Below, in pieces: positions 18,987 to 28,529 of a stretch of DNA of 64,000 bases (positions are counted from its first letter, which is position 1; every line of letters begins with the position of its first letter). This DNA comes from Halobacillus litoralis. GTDB taxonomy: Bacteria; Bacillota; Bacilli; Bacillales; Halobacillaceae. The notes beneath the pieces are model-generated. The model was given only the letters and a program-made list of their open reading frames with translations, was not told where the DNA came from and did not search any database. The translations under genes and the position numbers were made by a program. The stretch spans positions 868,001-932,000 of the forward strand of contig NZ_JAIVKN010000001.1 in the NCBI RefSeq assembly GCF_020524025.1, in the 5' to 3' direction.

Positions 18987-20099
18987 TTGTTTAAAAGTCG
19001 TTTTCTTTTGGTTTTCGTACTTCTATTGACTTTTGGTGTTTTTTTAGCAGCGTGTGGATCTTCTGAAGAAGGTGGAGAAACAAATAGTGATTCTGGTTCA
19101 GAAGGTACTTCTGAAGACAACAGCGGTGGAGATTTCACTACAGCCATGGTAACAGACATTGGTGGAGTAGATGATAAATCCTTTAACCAATCCGCTTGGG
19201 AAGGACTTAAAGCGTTTGGTGAGGAGAATGGCATGAGCAAGGGCGAAGGGATAAATTATGCTCAATCGAAAAGTGATGCAGACTATTCCACTAACCTTAA
19301 CCGTCTCGTCCGTGAAGACTATGATTTGATTTTTGGTATCGGGTACCTTCTGCAGCCTGCAGTTGAAGAAGTAGCAGGACAATATCCTGATACAAACTTC
19401 GCTCTCGTAGACGCTGTTCAGGAAGGCGATAACATTGCAAGTATCGTGTTTAAGGAGCAGCAAGGTTCTTTCTTAGCTGGTGTAGCTGCTGCTAAGAAAA
19501 CAAAAACAAATAAAGTCGGTTTCATCGGTGGTATGGATGGAAGCTTGATTAACAAGTTTGAAGCTGGTTATGTTGCAGGTGTGAAATCTGTAAATGCTGA
19601 TATTGATGTAAAAGTTGAGTATGCTGGAAGTTTTGGTGATCCTCAGCAAGGTCAGGCCCTGGCTTCAAATATGTATGACCAAAACATCGATGTTATTTAT
19701 CATGCCTCCGGAGGTACAGGCAACGGTGTGTTTGCCCAAGCGAAAGACATTAAAAACAGCAACCCTGATCAAGATGTATGGGTTATCGGCGTAGACCGTG
19801 ACCAATATGAAGAAGGTCAGATTGGTGATGCAAACGTTACACTTACATCCATGGTTAAACGAGTGGATATCGCGGTTCAGGATGTTGCTGAACAAGCCAT
19901 GAATGGCGAATTCCCAGGTGGAGAAGTAATTGAATACGGACTTTCTGATGAAGCAATCAGTATTGCACGTACGAACGAAGAAGCGATGACGGAAGAGATC
20001 ATTGCTTCCGTTGAAGAGTGGAAAGAGAAAATCGTAAACGGCGACGTTGAAGTTCCAAGTACACGCGAAGAACTTCAAACCTTTATAGACGCTTTGTAA
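18987..20099 (+). CDS. nupN: BMP family nucleoside-binding lipoprotein
   Basis: The substrate-binding lipoprotein of a nucleoside ABC importer (Med/BMP family; B. subtilis NupN/YufN). The signal peptide ends in a lipobox LAAC with the lipidated Cys at residue 23, followed by a Gly/Ser/Glu-rich linker. The family block DIGGVDDKSFNQSAWEGL and the later GFIGGMDGSLINKFEAGY are clear. A TTG at 18987 is the better start: GGGGG at 18974-18978 is eight bases from it but only two from the ATG at 18981. The protein then has 370 residues. Two hairpins follow before nupO. Confidence 0.88.
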   Translation: MFKSRFLLVFVLLLTFGVFLAACGSSEEGGETNSDSGSEGTSEDNSGGDFTTAMVTDIGGVDDKSFNQSAWEGLKAFGEENGMSKGEGINYAQSKSDADYSTNLNRLVREDYDLIFGIGYLLQPAVEEVAGQYPDTNFALVDAVQEGDNIASIVFKEQQGSFLAGVAAAKKTKTNKVGFIGGMDGSLINKFEAGYVAGVKSVNADIDVKVEYAGSFGDPQQGQALASNMYDQNIDVIYHASGGTGNGVFAQAKDIKNSNPDQDVWVIGVDRDQYEEGQIGDANVTLTSMVKRVDIAVQDVAEQAMNGEFPGGEVIEYGLSDEAISIARTNEEAMTEEIIASVEEWKEKIVNGDVEVPSTREELQTFIDAL

Positions 20100-20110
20100 G
20101 AAAAAGGGGA

Positions 20111-20137
20111 AAAGGCTGGTGAGAGCCGGCCTTTTTC
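20111..20137 (+). terminator. First hairpin between nupN and nupO
   Basis: AAAGGCTGG at 20111-20119 pairs with CCGGCCTTT at 20126-20134 (one G-U) and runs into T residues. It looks like a terminator that would let most transcripts stop after the lipoprotein gene. Confidence 0.75.
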
Positions 20138-20149
20138 TTCTGTTAAAGG

Positions 20150-20201
20150 AAAATCACCAAATGAAAAGATCGTTCCGGCCCTTTTCCTTTGGTGATTTTT
20201 A
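20150..20201 (+). terminator. Second, longer hairpin before nupO
   Basis: Twelve bases at 20150-20161 pair perfectly with 20188-20199, and GAAAAG at 20163-20168 pairs with CTTTTC at 20181-20186 inside. The 3' arm ends in five T residues. It may act as a second terminator or attenuator, lowering nupOPQ relative to nupN. Confidence 0.65.
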
Positions 20202-20230
20202 TAGGTCAATTGGGGGAGGGAAAGAGACAG

Positions 20231-21757
20231 ATGAATTATGTAATTGAAATGTTGAACATTAGAAAGGAATTTCCGGGAATTGTTGCCAACGACAACATAA
20301 CACTGCAGGTAGAGAAGGGTGAAATTCACGCTTTACTAGGTGAAAATGGTGCAGGAAAATCGACCCTTATGAACGTTTTATTTGGTCTCTATCAGCCGGA
20401 AAGAGGCGAGATAAAAGTTCGGGGAGAAAAGGCAAATATTACAGACCCAAATATAGCCAACAGCCTGGGGATTGGGATGGTTCACCAGCACTTCATGCTT
20501 GTGGATACATTTACTGTAACGGAGAATATCGTCCTGGGCAGTGAGCCTAAGAGAGGGGCGACGGTAGATATCCGTCAAGCGGAGCAGGAGGTTGCTGAAC
20601 TTTCAGAGCGGTATGGATTAAATGTAAATCCTAAAGCGAAAATCAGGGATATCTCAGTAGGTATGCAGCAAAGAGTGGAGATATTAAAAACACTCTATAG
20701 AGGTGCAGACATCTTAATATTTGATGAACCTACAGCTGTTCTGACACCACAGGAGATTAAAGAATTGATTGATATAATGAACAGTCTGGTTAAGGAAGGG
20801 AAATCGATCATTCTTATTACCCATAAATTGAAAGAAATTATGGAAGTATGCGACAGGTGTACAGTTATCAGAAAAGGGCAGGGCATTGGGACAGTTGAAG
20901 TTTCAAAAACCAATCCTACAGAACTTGCTTCTTTAATGGTTGGACGTGAAGTGAATTTCTCAACGGAAAAAACACCTGCTCAACCGAAAGAGACATTCTT
21001 ATCCATTAAAGATCTCGTAGTTAAGGATGCCCGGGGAGTGGAAATGGTTAAAGGTCTGAACTTAGAAGTAAAAGCAGGTGAAATCGTCGGCATTGCCGGG
21101 GTGGATGGAAATGGCCAATCAGAATTGATTGAGGCTATTACAGGATTACGTAAAAGCGAGGCAGGCTCTATCCATTTACATGACAAAGCGATTACGAATC
21201 TCACCCCACGCAAGGTTTCACAGTCCGGCGTTTCCCATATTCCACAAGACCGGCACAAGTTCGGGCTGGTTCTTGATTTTCCGATCGGAGAAAATATGGT
21301 TCTTCAGACCTATTACCAGAGCCCCTATTCGAAAAAGGGCGTTATGAATTTAAAGAATATCTATAAAAAAGCAGAAAGTCTCATTAAAGAGTATGACGTA
21401 CGTACACCGGATGCCTATACAAAAGCGAGGGCATTGTCGGGTGGAAACCAGCAGAAAGCCATTATTGGCCGTGAAGTTGATCGATCCCCTGACTTAATTA
21501 TTGCTGCTCAGCCTACACGTGGGCTGGATGTGGGAGCGATTGAATTTATCCATAAAAAATTAATAGAAGAGCGTGATAAAGGCCGGGCTGTCCTGCTTTT
21601 GTCTTTTGAACTGGATGAAGTTATGAATTTAAGTGACCGAATCGGTGTGATGTTTGATGGCAGGATTATCGCTGATGTCAAACCTGAGGAAACAAATGAG
21701 CAGGAACTGGGTCTCTTGATGGCTGGAAACGCGGATAAGAAAGCGGGTGATCAATAA
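20231..21757 (+). CDS. nupO: Nucleoside ABC transporter ATP-binding protein
   Basis: A 508-residue protein with two ABC domains, as in sugar/nucleoside (RbsA-like) importers. The first has Walker A GENGAGKST and signature ISVGMQQRVEIL, with Walker B LIFDEPT. The second begins near residue 257 and keeps ALSGGNQQKAIIGRE but has GVDGNGQSE in place of a normal Walker A, which is usual for this family. The ATG at 20231 gives MNYVIEMLNIRKEFPGI, matching homologues; the earlier ATG at 20189 lies in a hairpin. Its stop shares a base with the start of the next gene. Confidence 0.93.
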   Translation: MNYVIEMLNIRKEFPGIVANDNITLQVEKGEIHALLGENGAGKSTLMNVLFGLYQPERGEIKVRGEKANITDPNIANSLGIGMVHQHFMLVDTFTVTENIVLGSEPKRGATVDIRQAEQEVAELSERYGLNVNPKAKIRDISVGMQQRVEILKTLYRGADILIFDEPTAVLTPQEIKELIDIMNSLVKEGKSIILITHKLKEIMEVCDRCTVIRKGQGIGTVEVSKTNPTELASLMVGREVNFSTEKTPAQPKETFLSIKDLVVKDARGVEMVKGLNLEVKAGEIVGIAGVDGNGQSELIEAITGLRKSEAGSIHLHDKAITNLTPRKVSQSGVSHIPQDRHKFGLVLDFPIGENMVLQTYYQSPYSKKGVMNLKNIYKKAESLIKEYDVRTPDAYTKARALSGGNQQKAIIGREVDRSPDLIIAAQPTRGLDVGAIEFIHKKLIEERDKGRAVLLLSFELDEVMNLSDRIGVMFDGRIIADVKPEETNEQELGLLMAGNADKKAGDQ

Positions 21758-22803
21758 TGTTTTCCAACCGTATGATTAATATACTAATCCCTGTTTTGTC
21801 TGTAGTTCTTGGTTTATTATCCGGTGCTGTCATTATGCTTGTTTTTGGTTACAATCCTATTTCAGGCTTTGCTGCCCTATGGAACGGCGCTTTTGGAGAT
21901 GCTTATTTCTTTGGTGAGACTGTCCGTCAAGTAACGCCTTATATTCTGTCCGGTCTGGCCGTAGCCTTTGCGCTTCGTTCAGGACTTCTAAACATTGGAG
22001 TTGAAGGACAGGTGTTTGTTGGCTGGCTCGCATCGGTATGGGTTGGGATTTCATTTGATCTCCCAATGGTCCTTCATTTACCACTGGCCATTCTGGCTGC
22101 TGCGGCTGCCGGTGCTTTTTGGGGGTTTATTCCTGGACTATTGAAAGCGAAACTCGGCGTTCATGAAGTTATTGTGACGATTATGATGAACTACATAGCT
22201 CTTTACAGTAGTAATGCGATCGTTCGAAACTTTTTAAGTGAGGAAGGAGATCGAACAGAAAACATTGCAGAGACAGCTTCTTTGCAGTCGGATTGGCTGG
22301 CTCAGATGACTTTTTACTCAAGAATCCATTATGGCTTCATACTTGCCTTATTTATGGCTCTTGTGATGTGGTTTGTATTAAATAGAACAACAAGAGGGTT
22401 CGAACTGCGCGCCGTCGGATTTAATCAGCACGCTTCGAAGTATGCAGGAATGAGTGTTGGTAAAAACATTATTTTAGCCATGGTTATTTCGGGAGCGTTT
22501 GCTGGATTGGCTGGTGCAATGGAGGGCCTTGGTACATTTGGTTTTATGTCCATAAAATCAGGCTTCACCAACATTGGTTTTGATGGTATTGCAGTCGCTC
22601 TTCTTGGGGCCAATACAGCTGTTGGTGTCGTTTTCGCTGCCTTTCTTTTCGGTATCTTAAAAATAGGCGCCCTGAATATGCCTACAGAAGCTGGGGTTCC
22701 TACAGAACTTGTAGAGATCATCGTAGCTTTAATCATTTTCTTTGTAGCATCCAGTTATATGATCCGATGGGTCATTTTGCGGTTTAAGAAGGAGGGAAAA
22801 TAA
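21757..22803 (+). CDS. nupP: Nucleoside ABC transporter permease 1
   Basis: A membrane permease of 348 residues with about nine or ten hydrophobic segments, of the BPD_transp_2 family. The block GLLNIGVEGQVFVG near residue 72 and the GANTAVGVVFAAFLFG end are typical of BMP-linked permeases. The start codon overlaps the nupO stop by one base, and nupQ begins on the base after its stop, so the three genes are translated together. Confidence 0.92.
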   Translation: MFSNRMINILIPVLSVVLGLLSGAVIMLVFGYNPISGFAALWNGAFGDAYFFGETVRQVTPYILSGLAVAFALRSGLLNIGVEGQVFVGWLASVWVGISFDLPMVLHLPLAILAAAAAGAFWGFIPGLLKAKLGVHEVIVTIMMNYIALYSSNAIVRNFLSEEGDRTENIAETASLQSDWLAQMTFYSRIHYGFILALFMALVMWFVLNRTTRGFELRAVGFNQHASKYAGMSVGKNIILAMVISGAFAGLAGAMEGLGTFGFMSIKSGFTNIGFDGIAVALLGANTAVGVVFAAFLFGILKIGALNMPTEAGVPTELVEIIVALIIFFVASSYMIRWVILRFKKEGK

Positions 22804-23763
22804 ATGGAGTTTATAGAAATTATAAGCAGGATTCTCGGTTCATCAATCGTATTTGCAACCCCTCTGATTTTTACTGCTCTGGGTGGCGTTTTCAGTGAGC
22901 GGTCCGGTGTTATCAATATTGGTTTGGAAGGTTTAATGATTATGGGAGCGTTTGTGGGGATTGTATTTAACTTGACGTTTTCTTCCTTCTTTGGGGATGC
23001 AACCCCCTGGGTTTCCATTTTGGTGGCTATGATTGTTTCCGCACTCTTTGCGCTTGTTCATGCGGTTGCTTCTATTACATTCCGTGCTGATCAGGTAGTC
23101 AGTGGAGTGGCCATCAACTTTTTAGCTCTTGGTATTGGTTTGTTCCTGACCAAGCAATGGTATGATAAAGGACAGACGGACTTTGTTGAAAAACCTTTCT
23201 ATACAGCAGATGTCCCTTTTTTGAATAAAATACCAATCATCGGAGATATGTTTTTTAGTGGCTGGTACTGGACATCTTATGTGGCTATTCTATTAGCGTT
23301 TGTCGCGTGGTTTGTTATTTACAAAACTCCGTTTGGGTTACGTCTGCGATCTGTAGGAGAACACCCGATGGCTGCCGATACAAATGGAATTAACGTGTTT
23401 AAAATGAGGTACATCGGTGTTATGATTTCTGGCGCCCTCGGCGGCTTAGGCGGTTCCGTTTATGCTTTAACTGTGGCTTTAAACTTTTCTCACGGCACGA
23501 TTCTAGGTCAAGGCTTTATTTCCCTGGCAGCGGTTATCTTCGGTAAGTGGCATCCGCTTGGTGCATTAGGAGCTGCCATATTCTTTGGCTTTGCTCAAAG
23601 TTTAAGTATCGTCTCTTCAGACATTGCTTTTCTTGAGAATGTTCCTTCTGTTTTTATGCTGATTGCTCCTTATGTATTGACCATTCTGGCTCTAGCTGGA
23701 TTTATTGGCAGGGCAGAAGCTCCGAAGTCCCTCGGTGAACCTTATATTAAAGGGAATCGTTAA
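22804..23763 (+). CDS. nupQ: Nucleoside ABC transporter permease 2
   Basis: The second permease, 319 residues, about eight to ten hydrophobic segments. ERSGVINIGLEGLMIMGAF near residue 36 is the partner motif to that in nupP, and SGALGGLGGSVYAL lies near residue 209. No gap to nupP. A strong terminator follows, closing the operon. Confidence 0.92.
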   Translation: MEFIEIISRILGSSIVFATPLIFTALGGVFSERSGVINIGLEGLMIMGAFVGIVFNLTFSSFFGDATPWVSILVAMIVSALFALVHAVASITFRADQVVSGVAINFLALGIGLFLTKQWYDKGQTDFVEKPFYTADVPFLNKIPIIGDMFFSGWYWTSYVAILLAFVAWFVIYKTPFGLRLRSVGEHPMAADTNGINVFKMRYIGVMISGALGGLGGSVYALTVALNFSHGTILGQGFISLAAVIFGKWHPLGALGAAIFFGFAQSLSIVSSDIAFLENVPSVFMLIAPYVLTILALAGFIGRAEAPKSLGEPYIKGNR

Positions 23764-23767
23764 ACTT

Positions 23768-23804
23768 TTAAGCCCGGTACTTTTGTGCCGGGCTTAATTT
23801 TTTT
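23768..23804 (+). terminator. Terminator after nupQ
   Basis: Thirteen bases at 23768-23780 pair with 23785-23797 (one G-U) around TTTT, followed by seven T residues. Confidence 0.9.
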
Positions 23805-23901
23805 ACTTTTTCAAACATATACCTTAGCATAAGACTTAGTTATAATGGATGAATATGGACGTGTCCGTCTATAATAAAAAAGAATGAGAAGGAGGATGTA
23901 T

Positions 23902-25185
23902 ATGAAATTAACTAAAGAAACGTTACTCGAAAAAGATGGGTATCGACTACATATCTTACCTAGTAAAAAATATAAGACCATTACAATCGTAGCTAAATTT
24001 AAAGCACCATTGAAGCGCGAAGGCATAACAGAGAGGGCTCTTCTCCCGCATGTTCTTCAAAAAGCAACCAACAACCATCCAAATGTACGCTCTCTTCAAT
24101 CAGCGTTTGAGAACCTTTATGGAACGGCTCTATCAAGTGATGGTTCGAAGAAAGGTGAGAATCATGTAATCAGCTTCCGGATGGAAGTCGTAAATGAAAC
24201 GTACCTAAATGACCAGGAGCCTATCTTGGAAAAAGCTTTTCAGTTGTTCCATGAAGTGTTATTTGATCCTAAGGTAGAAGGTGACGGCTTTGATGAGTCC
24301 ATTGTAAACCGGGAGAAACAGACACTTGAGCAAAGAATTACTTCCATTAAAGATGACAAGATGAGTTACGCCAATCTCCGCCTGATGGATCAAATGTGTG
24401 AAAATGAACCTTATTCTCTACATGTCCATGGCTATCAAGAGGACTTGAAAGGGATAACAAAAGAAAAGCTTTATAATTATTACCGTGAGATGATTACGAA
24501 GGATATGCTTGATGTCTATGTCATCGGGGATATGGACCAGGAAGCCATGGAGAAAATGGCCGATCAGTACTTCTCTAGAAAAGGAAGCAGTAATAAGGAC
24601 GATGATCAAGCTTCTGTTTCCAAAAAAGTAGAAAAAGTGAATGAAATCGTAGAGCGCGAAGAGGTAAACCAGGGCAAGCTTCATTTCGGATATCGTACGT
24701 ACACGAAATTCGGCGATGACGATTACTATGCTCTGCAGATTTTTAATGGCATTTTCGGAGGTTTCCCCAGCTCTAAACTTTTCATGAACGTCAGAGAGAA
24801 GCACAGCCTTGCCTATTACGCCGCTTCGCGCTTTGAAAGTCACAAAGGGCTTCTCCTCGTTTTCAGCGGAATCGACCCTAAGGACTTTGATCAGGCTAAG
24901 TCTATTATTATGGAACAGATGGACGCCATGAAAAAAGGGGATTTCACTGAAGAACAAGTAGAAGAAACAAAAGAACAAGTCGTTAATCAGCTGCAGGAAA
25001 CGATGGATAACGCTAACGGCTTAATAGAAGTTTTGTACCATCAAATGTTGTCAGGTGCCGAAATGCCTGCGGATGAATTAATAGAAAATGTTCGTAAAGT
25101 ATCGAAGCAGGCGGTTGTACAAATGGCGAACAAGATTGAACTGGATACGATTTACTTCTTAACAAGTAAAGAGGGAGGGGAATAA
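23902..25185 (+). CDS. ymfF: M16 family peptidase-like protein without the zinc motif (YmfF)
   Basis: A 427-residue protein with the two-lobed M16 (insulinase-type) fold. The HxxEH zinc motif is absent: the matching N-terminal helix reads LLPHVLQKATNN. The second half keeps the substrate-clamp region (YYALQIFNGIFGGFPSSKLFMNVREKHSL, given here in part). It is thus the likely non-catalytic partner of the next gene, as in processing-peptidase alpha/beta pairs. The ATG at 23902 has AAGGAGG upstream; the earlier ATG at 23884 lies before that site. A TATAAT at 23841-23846 may be its -10. Confidence 0.9.
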   Translation: MKLTKETLLEKDGYRLHILPSKKYKTITIVAKFKAPLKREGITERALLPHVLQKATNNHPNVRSLQSAFENLYGTALSSDGSKKGENHVISFRMEVVNETYLNDQEPILEKAFQLFHEVLFDPKVEGDGFDESIVNREKQTLEQRITSIKDDKMSYANLRLMDQMCENEPYSLHVHGYQEDLKGITKEKLYNYYREMITKDMLDVYVIGDMDQEAMEKMADQYFSRKGSSNKDDDQASVSKKVEKVNEIVEREEVNQGKLHFGYRTYTKFGDDDYYALQIFNGIFGGFPSSKLFMNVREKHSLAYYAASRFESHKGLLLVFSGIDPKDFDQAKSIIMEQMDAMKKGDFTEEQVEETKEQVVNQLQETMDNANGLIEVLYHQMLSGAEMPADELIENVRKVSKQAVVQMANKIELDTIYFLTSKEGGE

Positions 25186-25187
25186 AG

Positions 25188-26480
25188 ATGGAAGCACTGG
25201 TATACAAGCAGCTAAACGAAACAGTTTATCAGGAAACGATGGATAATGGCCTGAAAGTATTCCTTCTATCTAAGCCTGAAATGGCAAAAACGTTTGGGAT
25301 TTTTACTACGAACTATGGTTCCATTGACCAGACGTTTACACCGATCGGGAAAGATGAAAGTGTAACAGTCCCGGAAGGAATCGCTCACTTCTTAGAGCAT
25401 AAACTTTTTGAAAAAGAAGACCGTGATGTGTTTCAGGATTTCACACGCCTTGGTGCTTCAGCGAATGCGTTTACTTCCTTCACAAAAACGGCCTATCTAT
25501 TCACAGCCACCAGCCAGATTGAAAAAAATGTTCAGACACTACTCAATTTTGTGCAGGATCCTTATTTCTCTGAAGAATCAGTAGAAAAAGAAAAAGGGAT
25601 CATCGCACAAGAAATCCGGATGTATGATGACCAGCCGGATTGGCGTTCCTTCTTCGGTACGATTCAGAGCCTTTACCATAAACATCCGGTCAAGGTAGAC
25701 ATAGCCGGAACGGTTGAAAGCATACAGGACATTACGAAAGATGATCTTTATACATGTTATGAAACATTCTATCACCCTTCTAATATGGTGTTATTTGTCG
25801 CAGGAAACATTGAACCGGAGGCAATGATGGACTTAATTCGGGAAAATCAATCCCAAAAAGAATTTCCAGACGCTCCAGAAATCAACCGTTCCTATCCAGA
25901 AGAACCTGAAAGTGTTGCTAAAAAGGAACATTCCATTACAATGCCTGTCACAACAGCAAAGGCAATGGTGGGGGTTAAAGAAAAAGTAAAAGACTTATCG
26001 GGTGAAGAATTATTAAGAAGTGAACTGCTGTCTGGAATGATTTTGGATTATTACTTCTCTAAAAGCGGTGCTTTTTACGAAGAATTGTATAAAGACGATT
26101 TAATTGATGACAGCTTTCAGTTTGAAACAGAACTTGACCGTCACTTTGGGTTTACAATTTTAGGAGGCGACTCCCGTAAGCCGGATCAAATGGCCGCCAG
26201 GGTTAAGGAAATGCTGCATGAATTGAAAGAACAGCGGATCTCTGACGAAGATTTTACAAGAATGAAGCGCAAGAAGATTGGACAGTTCATGCGTGCTTTG
26301 AATTCGCTTGAATTTATTGCCAATCAGTTTACTCATTATCATACGCTGGGTGTCGATTTATTCGAAGTTCTCCCTGTGATTGAGTCTTTAACTGCTGATG
26401 ATGCAGAGAGGTATTTACAAAACTGGCTGGACGAAGAAGCGATTTCAGTGTTTCAGGTAAAACCACAGACCGATGCATAA
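25188..26480 (+). CDS. ymfH: M16 family zinc metallopeptidase (YmfH)
   Basis: The catalytic partner of YmfF, 430 residues. The zinc motif HFLEH is intact at residues 67-71, and a conserved Glu stands in IIAQEIRMYDD at residue 142. The two genes are two bases apart. M16 pairs of this type process peptides or secreted precursors; the substrate cannot be read from the sequence. The end overlaps ymfI by eight bases. Confidence 0.92.
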   Translation: MEALVYKQLNETVYQETMDNGLKVFLLSKPEMAKTFGIFTTNYGSIDQTFTPIGKDESVTVPEGIAHFLEHKLFEKEDRDVFQDFTRLGASANAFTSFTKTAYLFTATSQIEKNVQTLLNFVQDPYFSEESVEKEKGIIAQEIRMYDDQPDWRSFFGTIQSLYHKHPVKVDIAGTVESIQDITKDDLYTCYETFYHPSNMVLFVAGNIEPEAMMDLIRENQSQKEFPDAPEINRSYPEEPESVAKKEHSITMPVTTAKAMVGVKEKVKDLSGEELLRSELLSGMILDYYFSKSGAFYEELYKDDLIDDSFQFETELDRHFGFTILGGDSRKPDQMAARVKEMLHELKEQRISDEDFTRMKRKKIGQFMRALNSLEFIANQFTHYHTLGVDLFEVLPVIESLTADDAERYLQNWLDEEAISVFQVKPQTDA

Positions 26481-27192
26481 AAAGTGCCTGATTATAGGAG
26501 CAAGCGGAGGGATCGGTCAGGCTGTCGCCAGATACCTTGCTCAAACAGGATATAAAGTCGGCTTGCAGTATAACAGCAACAGCCGGACGATCGCAGACCT
26601 GAAAAAAGAAATTTCAAAAGAGCAATGGATAGGGGCGTATCAGGCAGATTTATCCTCAACAGAGGGCATCTATACTTTATTAGAAGCTATGGACGAACAG
26701 TGGGATGCCATAGTCTTTGCGGGGGGGCATATGTGGAGCGGGCTGTTTCAAGACATGTCGCCCCGGGATATGGATGCACTTTACCACGTTCATATTAAAG
26801 CTGTCTGGATGATTAGCCGTCAAATCCTTCCGTCTATGATTACGAAGAAATACGGCCGGATTGTTGTTGTTTCTTCTATATTTGGAGTTGAAGGGGCAAG
26901 CCTTGAGGCAGCCTACAGTTCTGTCAAAGGAGCTCAAAACAGTTTTGTTAAAGGTTTGGCTAAAGAGGTTGCTCCAAGTGGAATTCGTGTAAATGCGGTA
27001 GCTCCGGGTCTTATTCAGACAAAAATGAACGCCCATTTATCCGATGAAGAACTCTTCTCTTTGGAAGAAGATATTCCAATGGGACGGGCAGGCTCTGCTG
27101 AAGAAGTGGCTGAAACAATTGAATTTTTGCTGGGTGACCAGTCTTCTTATATCACCGGGCAAATAATTCAAGTAAACGGTGGCTGGGCTTGA
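26473..27192 (+). CDS. ymfI: Short-chain dehydrogenase/reductase (YmfI, FabG-like)
   Basis: A 239-residue Rossmann-fold SDR. The cofactor loop is GASGGIGQ near residue 9, the catalytic Ser lies in VVVSSIFG, and the Tyr-Lys pair in AYSSVKGA. The C-terminus SSYITGQIIQVNGG is as in 3-oxoacyl-ACP reductases. It overlaps ymfH and has no good ribosome site of its own, so it probably depends on coupled translation. The true substrate is unknown. Confidence 0.9.
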   Translation: MHKKCLIIGASGGIGQAVARYLAQTGYKVGLQYNSNSRTIADLKKEISKEQWIGAYQADLSSTEGIYTLLEAMDEQWDAIVFAGGHMWSGLFQDMSPRDMDALYHVHIKAVWMISRQILPSMITKKYGRIVVVSSIFGVEGASLEAAYSSVKGAQNSFVKGLAKEVAPSGIRVNAVAPGLIQTKMNAHLSDEELFSLEEDIPMGRAGSAEEVAETIEFLLGDQSSYITGQIIQVNGGWA

Positions 27193-27260
27193 AATGTTTG
27201 AATAAGAAAGCACCTTCCTCCTCATACTAAGCATGAAAAAAATTAGAGGAGGTTACTGTG

Positions 27261-27521
27261 ATGTCTGTTCTCGATAATTTTGATACTTGGAAAGACTTTT
27301 TAGGTGATCGTTTACACCAAGCCAAAGGTGATGGAATGCAGGAGCAAGCTGTTTCTGATCTTGCTTATGAAATTGGTACCTACTTGGCGAATTCCGTAGA
27401 TGCAAAAAATGATCAGGAAGCGATACTCCGTGATTTGTGGAATGTAGCTGATCAGGAGGAACAACATACCATTGCAAATATGATGGTGAAATTGGTACAA
27501 AACGAAGGAACACAACGTTAA
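27261..27521 (+). CDS. ymfJ: DUF3243 family protein (YmfJ)
   Basis: An 86-residue soluble acidic protein of the DUF3243 family, with the typical end VADQEEQHTIANMMVKLVQ. AGGAGGT is seven bases before the ATG at 27261; the GTG at 27258 is less likely. It has its own terminator. Function unknown. Confidence 0.87.
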   Translation: MSVLDNFDTWKDFLGDRLHQAKGDGMQEQAVSDLAYEIGTYLANSVDAKNDQEAILRDLWNVADQEEQHTIANMMVKLVQNEGTQR

Positions 27522-27530
27522 CCTCAGAGG

Positions 27531-27564
27531 AAATCCGCACAGGTTGCTGTGCGGATTTTTCTTT
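27531..27564 (+). terminator. Terminator after ymfJ
   Basis: A perfect 12-bp stem, 27531-27542 with 27547-27558, GTTG loop, then a T-rich tail. Confidence 0.92.
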
Positions 27565-27719
27565 TTTATCAAAGGCTTTCTTTTACGAATATTTCGTGTA
27601 CATATGTCGTTTCTGCCTTTCCTATTTGAATAAAATCCTTTATGATAGATAGAGAGTGAAAAATTCCATCAATCACTCGACTTTGACAAATAACAACAAT
27701 TTATCAGAGGAGTGGTGTC

Positions 27720-28511
27720 ATGGAAAAGACCGAGTGGTATTTAGAGTATGAAATTCAATACAATCGCCCAGGACTTTTGGGGGATATATCTTCGCTTCTA
27801 GGAATGATGGCTATTAACATCGTTACGATTAATGGTGTAGAAAATTCCCACAGGGGAATGCTTCTGCTATGCAAAGATGATGAGCAGATCACCCGGCTGA
27901 GATCGATTCTAAATACAATGGACACAATAAAGGTGACCAAACTTCGAAGACCAAAATTAAGAGATCGTTTAGCTGTAAGGCATGGGCGGTATATACATAG
28001 TGATGTTGATGATCGCAAAACCTTCCGCTTTAACAGAGAAGACTTAGGACTTTTAGTTGACTTTATGGCCGAACTCTTCATGAAGGAAGGCCACAAATTA
28101 ATTGGTATTCGAGGAATGCCTCGTGTAGGAAAGACGGAATCAGTTGTTGCCGCTAGTGTTTGTGCAAATAAACGCTGGCTGTTTGTTTCAAGTACGCTGT
28201 TAAAACAAACGGTACGCAACCAATTAATCGATGAAGAGTATAGCGAAGATAATCTTTATATTATTGATGGAATTGTATCGGCTAAAAGAGCGAATGAAAA
28301 ACATTGGCAGCTTGTCCGGGAAATTATGCGTCTGCCAGCAACAAAAGTGATCGAACACCCTGATATTTTTGTGCAGGAGACAGAATATTCAATGAAGGAT
28401 TTTGACTATATCATTGAACTTCGAAATAACGAGGATGAGGAAATTACTTATGAACCTGTGGAAAAACCGGAAATGACGATGAATGAAGGGTTTTCCATGT
28501 TTGATTTTTAA
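27720..28511 (+). CDS. ymfK: DUF3388 protein with N-terminal ACT-like domain (YmfK)
   Basis: A 263-residue protein. Residues 1-75 look like an ACT regulatory domain (YNRPGLLGDISSLLGMM, then NGVENSHRGMLLL). A P-loop-like GMPRVGKTES stands near residue 138, followed by a region with a possible Walker B, so a nucleotide-binding role is possible. AGAGGAGTGG lies before the ATG. It belongs to the conserved ymfJ-ymfK-rodZ-pgsA order. No function is established. Confidence 0.88.
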   Translation: MEKTEWYLEYEIQYNRPGLLGDISSLLGMMAINIVTINGVENSHRGMLLLCKDDEQITRLRSILNTMDTIKVTKLRRPKLRDRLAVRHGRYIHSDVDDRKTFRFNREDLGLLVDFMAELFMKEGHKLIGIRGMPRVGKTESVVAASVCANKRWLFVSSTLLKQTVRNQLIDEEYSEDNLYIIDGIVSAKRANEKHWQLVREIMRLPATKVIEHPDIFVQETEYSMKDFDYIIELRNNEDEEITYEPVEKPEMTMNEGFSMFDF

Positions 28512-28529
28512 AATTGGATGGTGTTACAC

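Noticed and set aside
24418-24978. 186-codon reverse frame inside ymfF
   Set aside because: It is the antisense of a well-conserved M16 gene and has a Phe/Ile-rich composition typical of such shadows.
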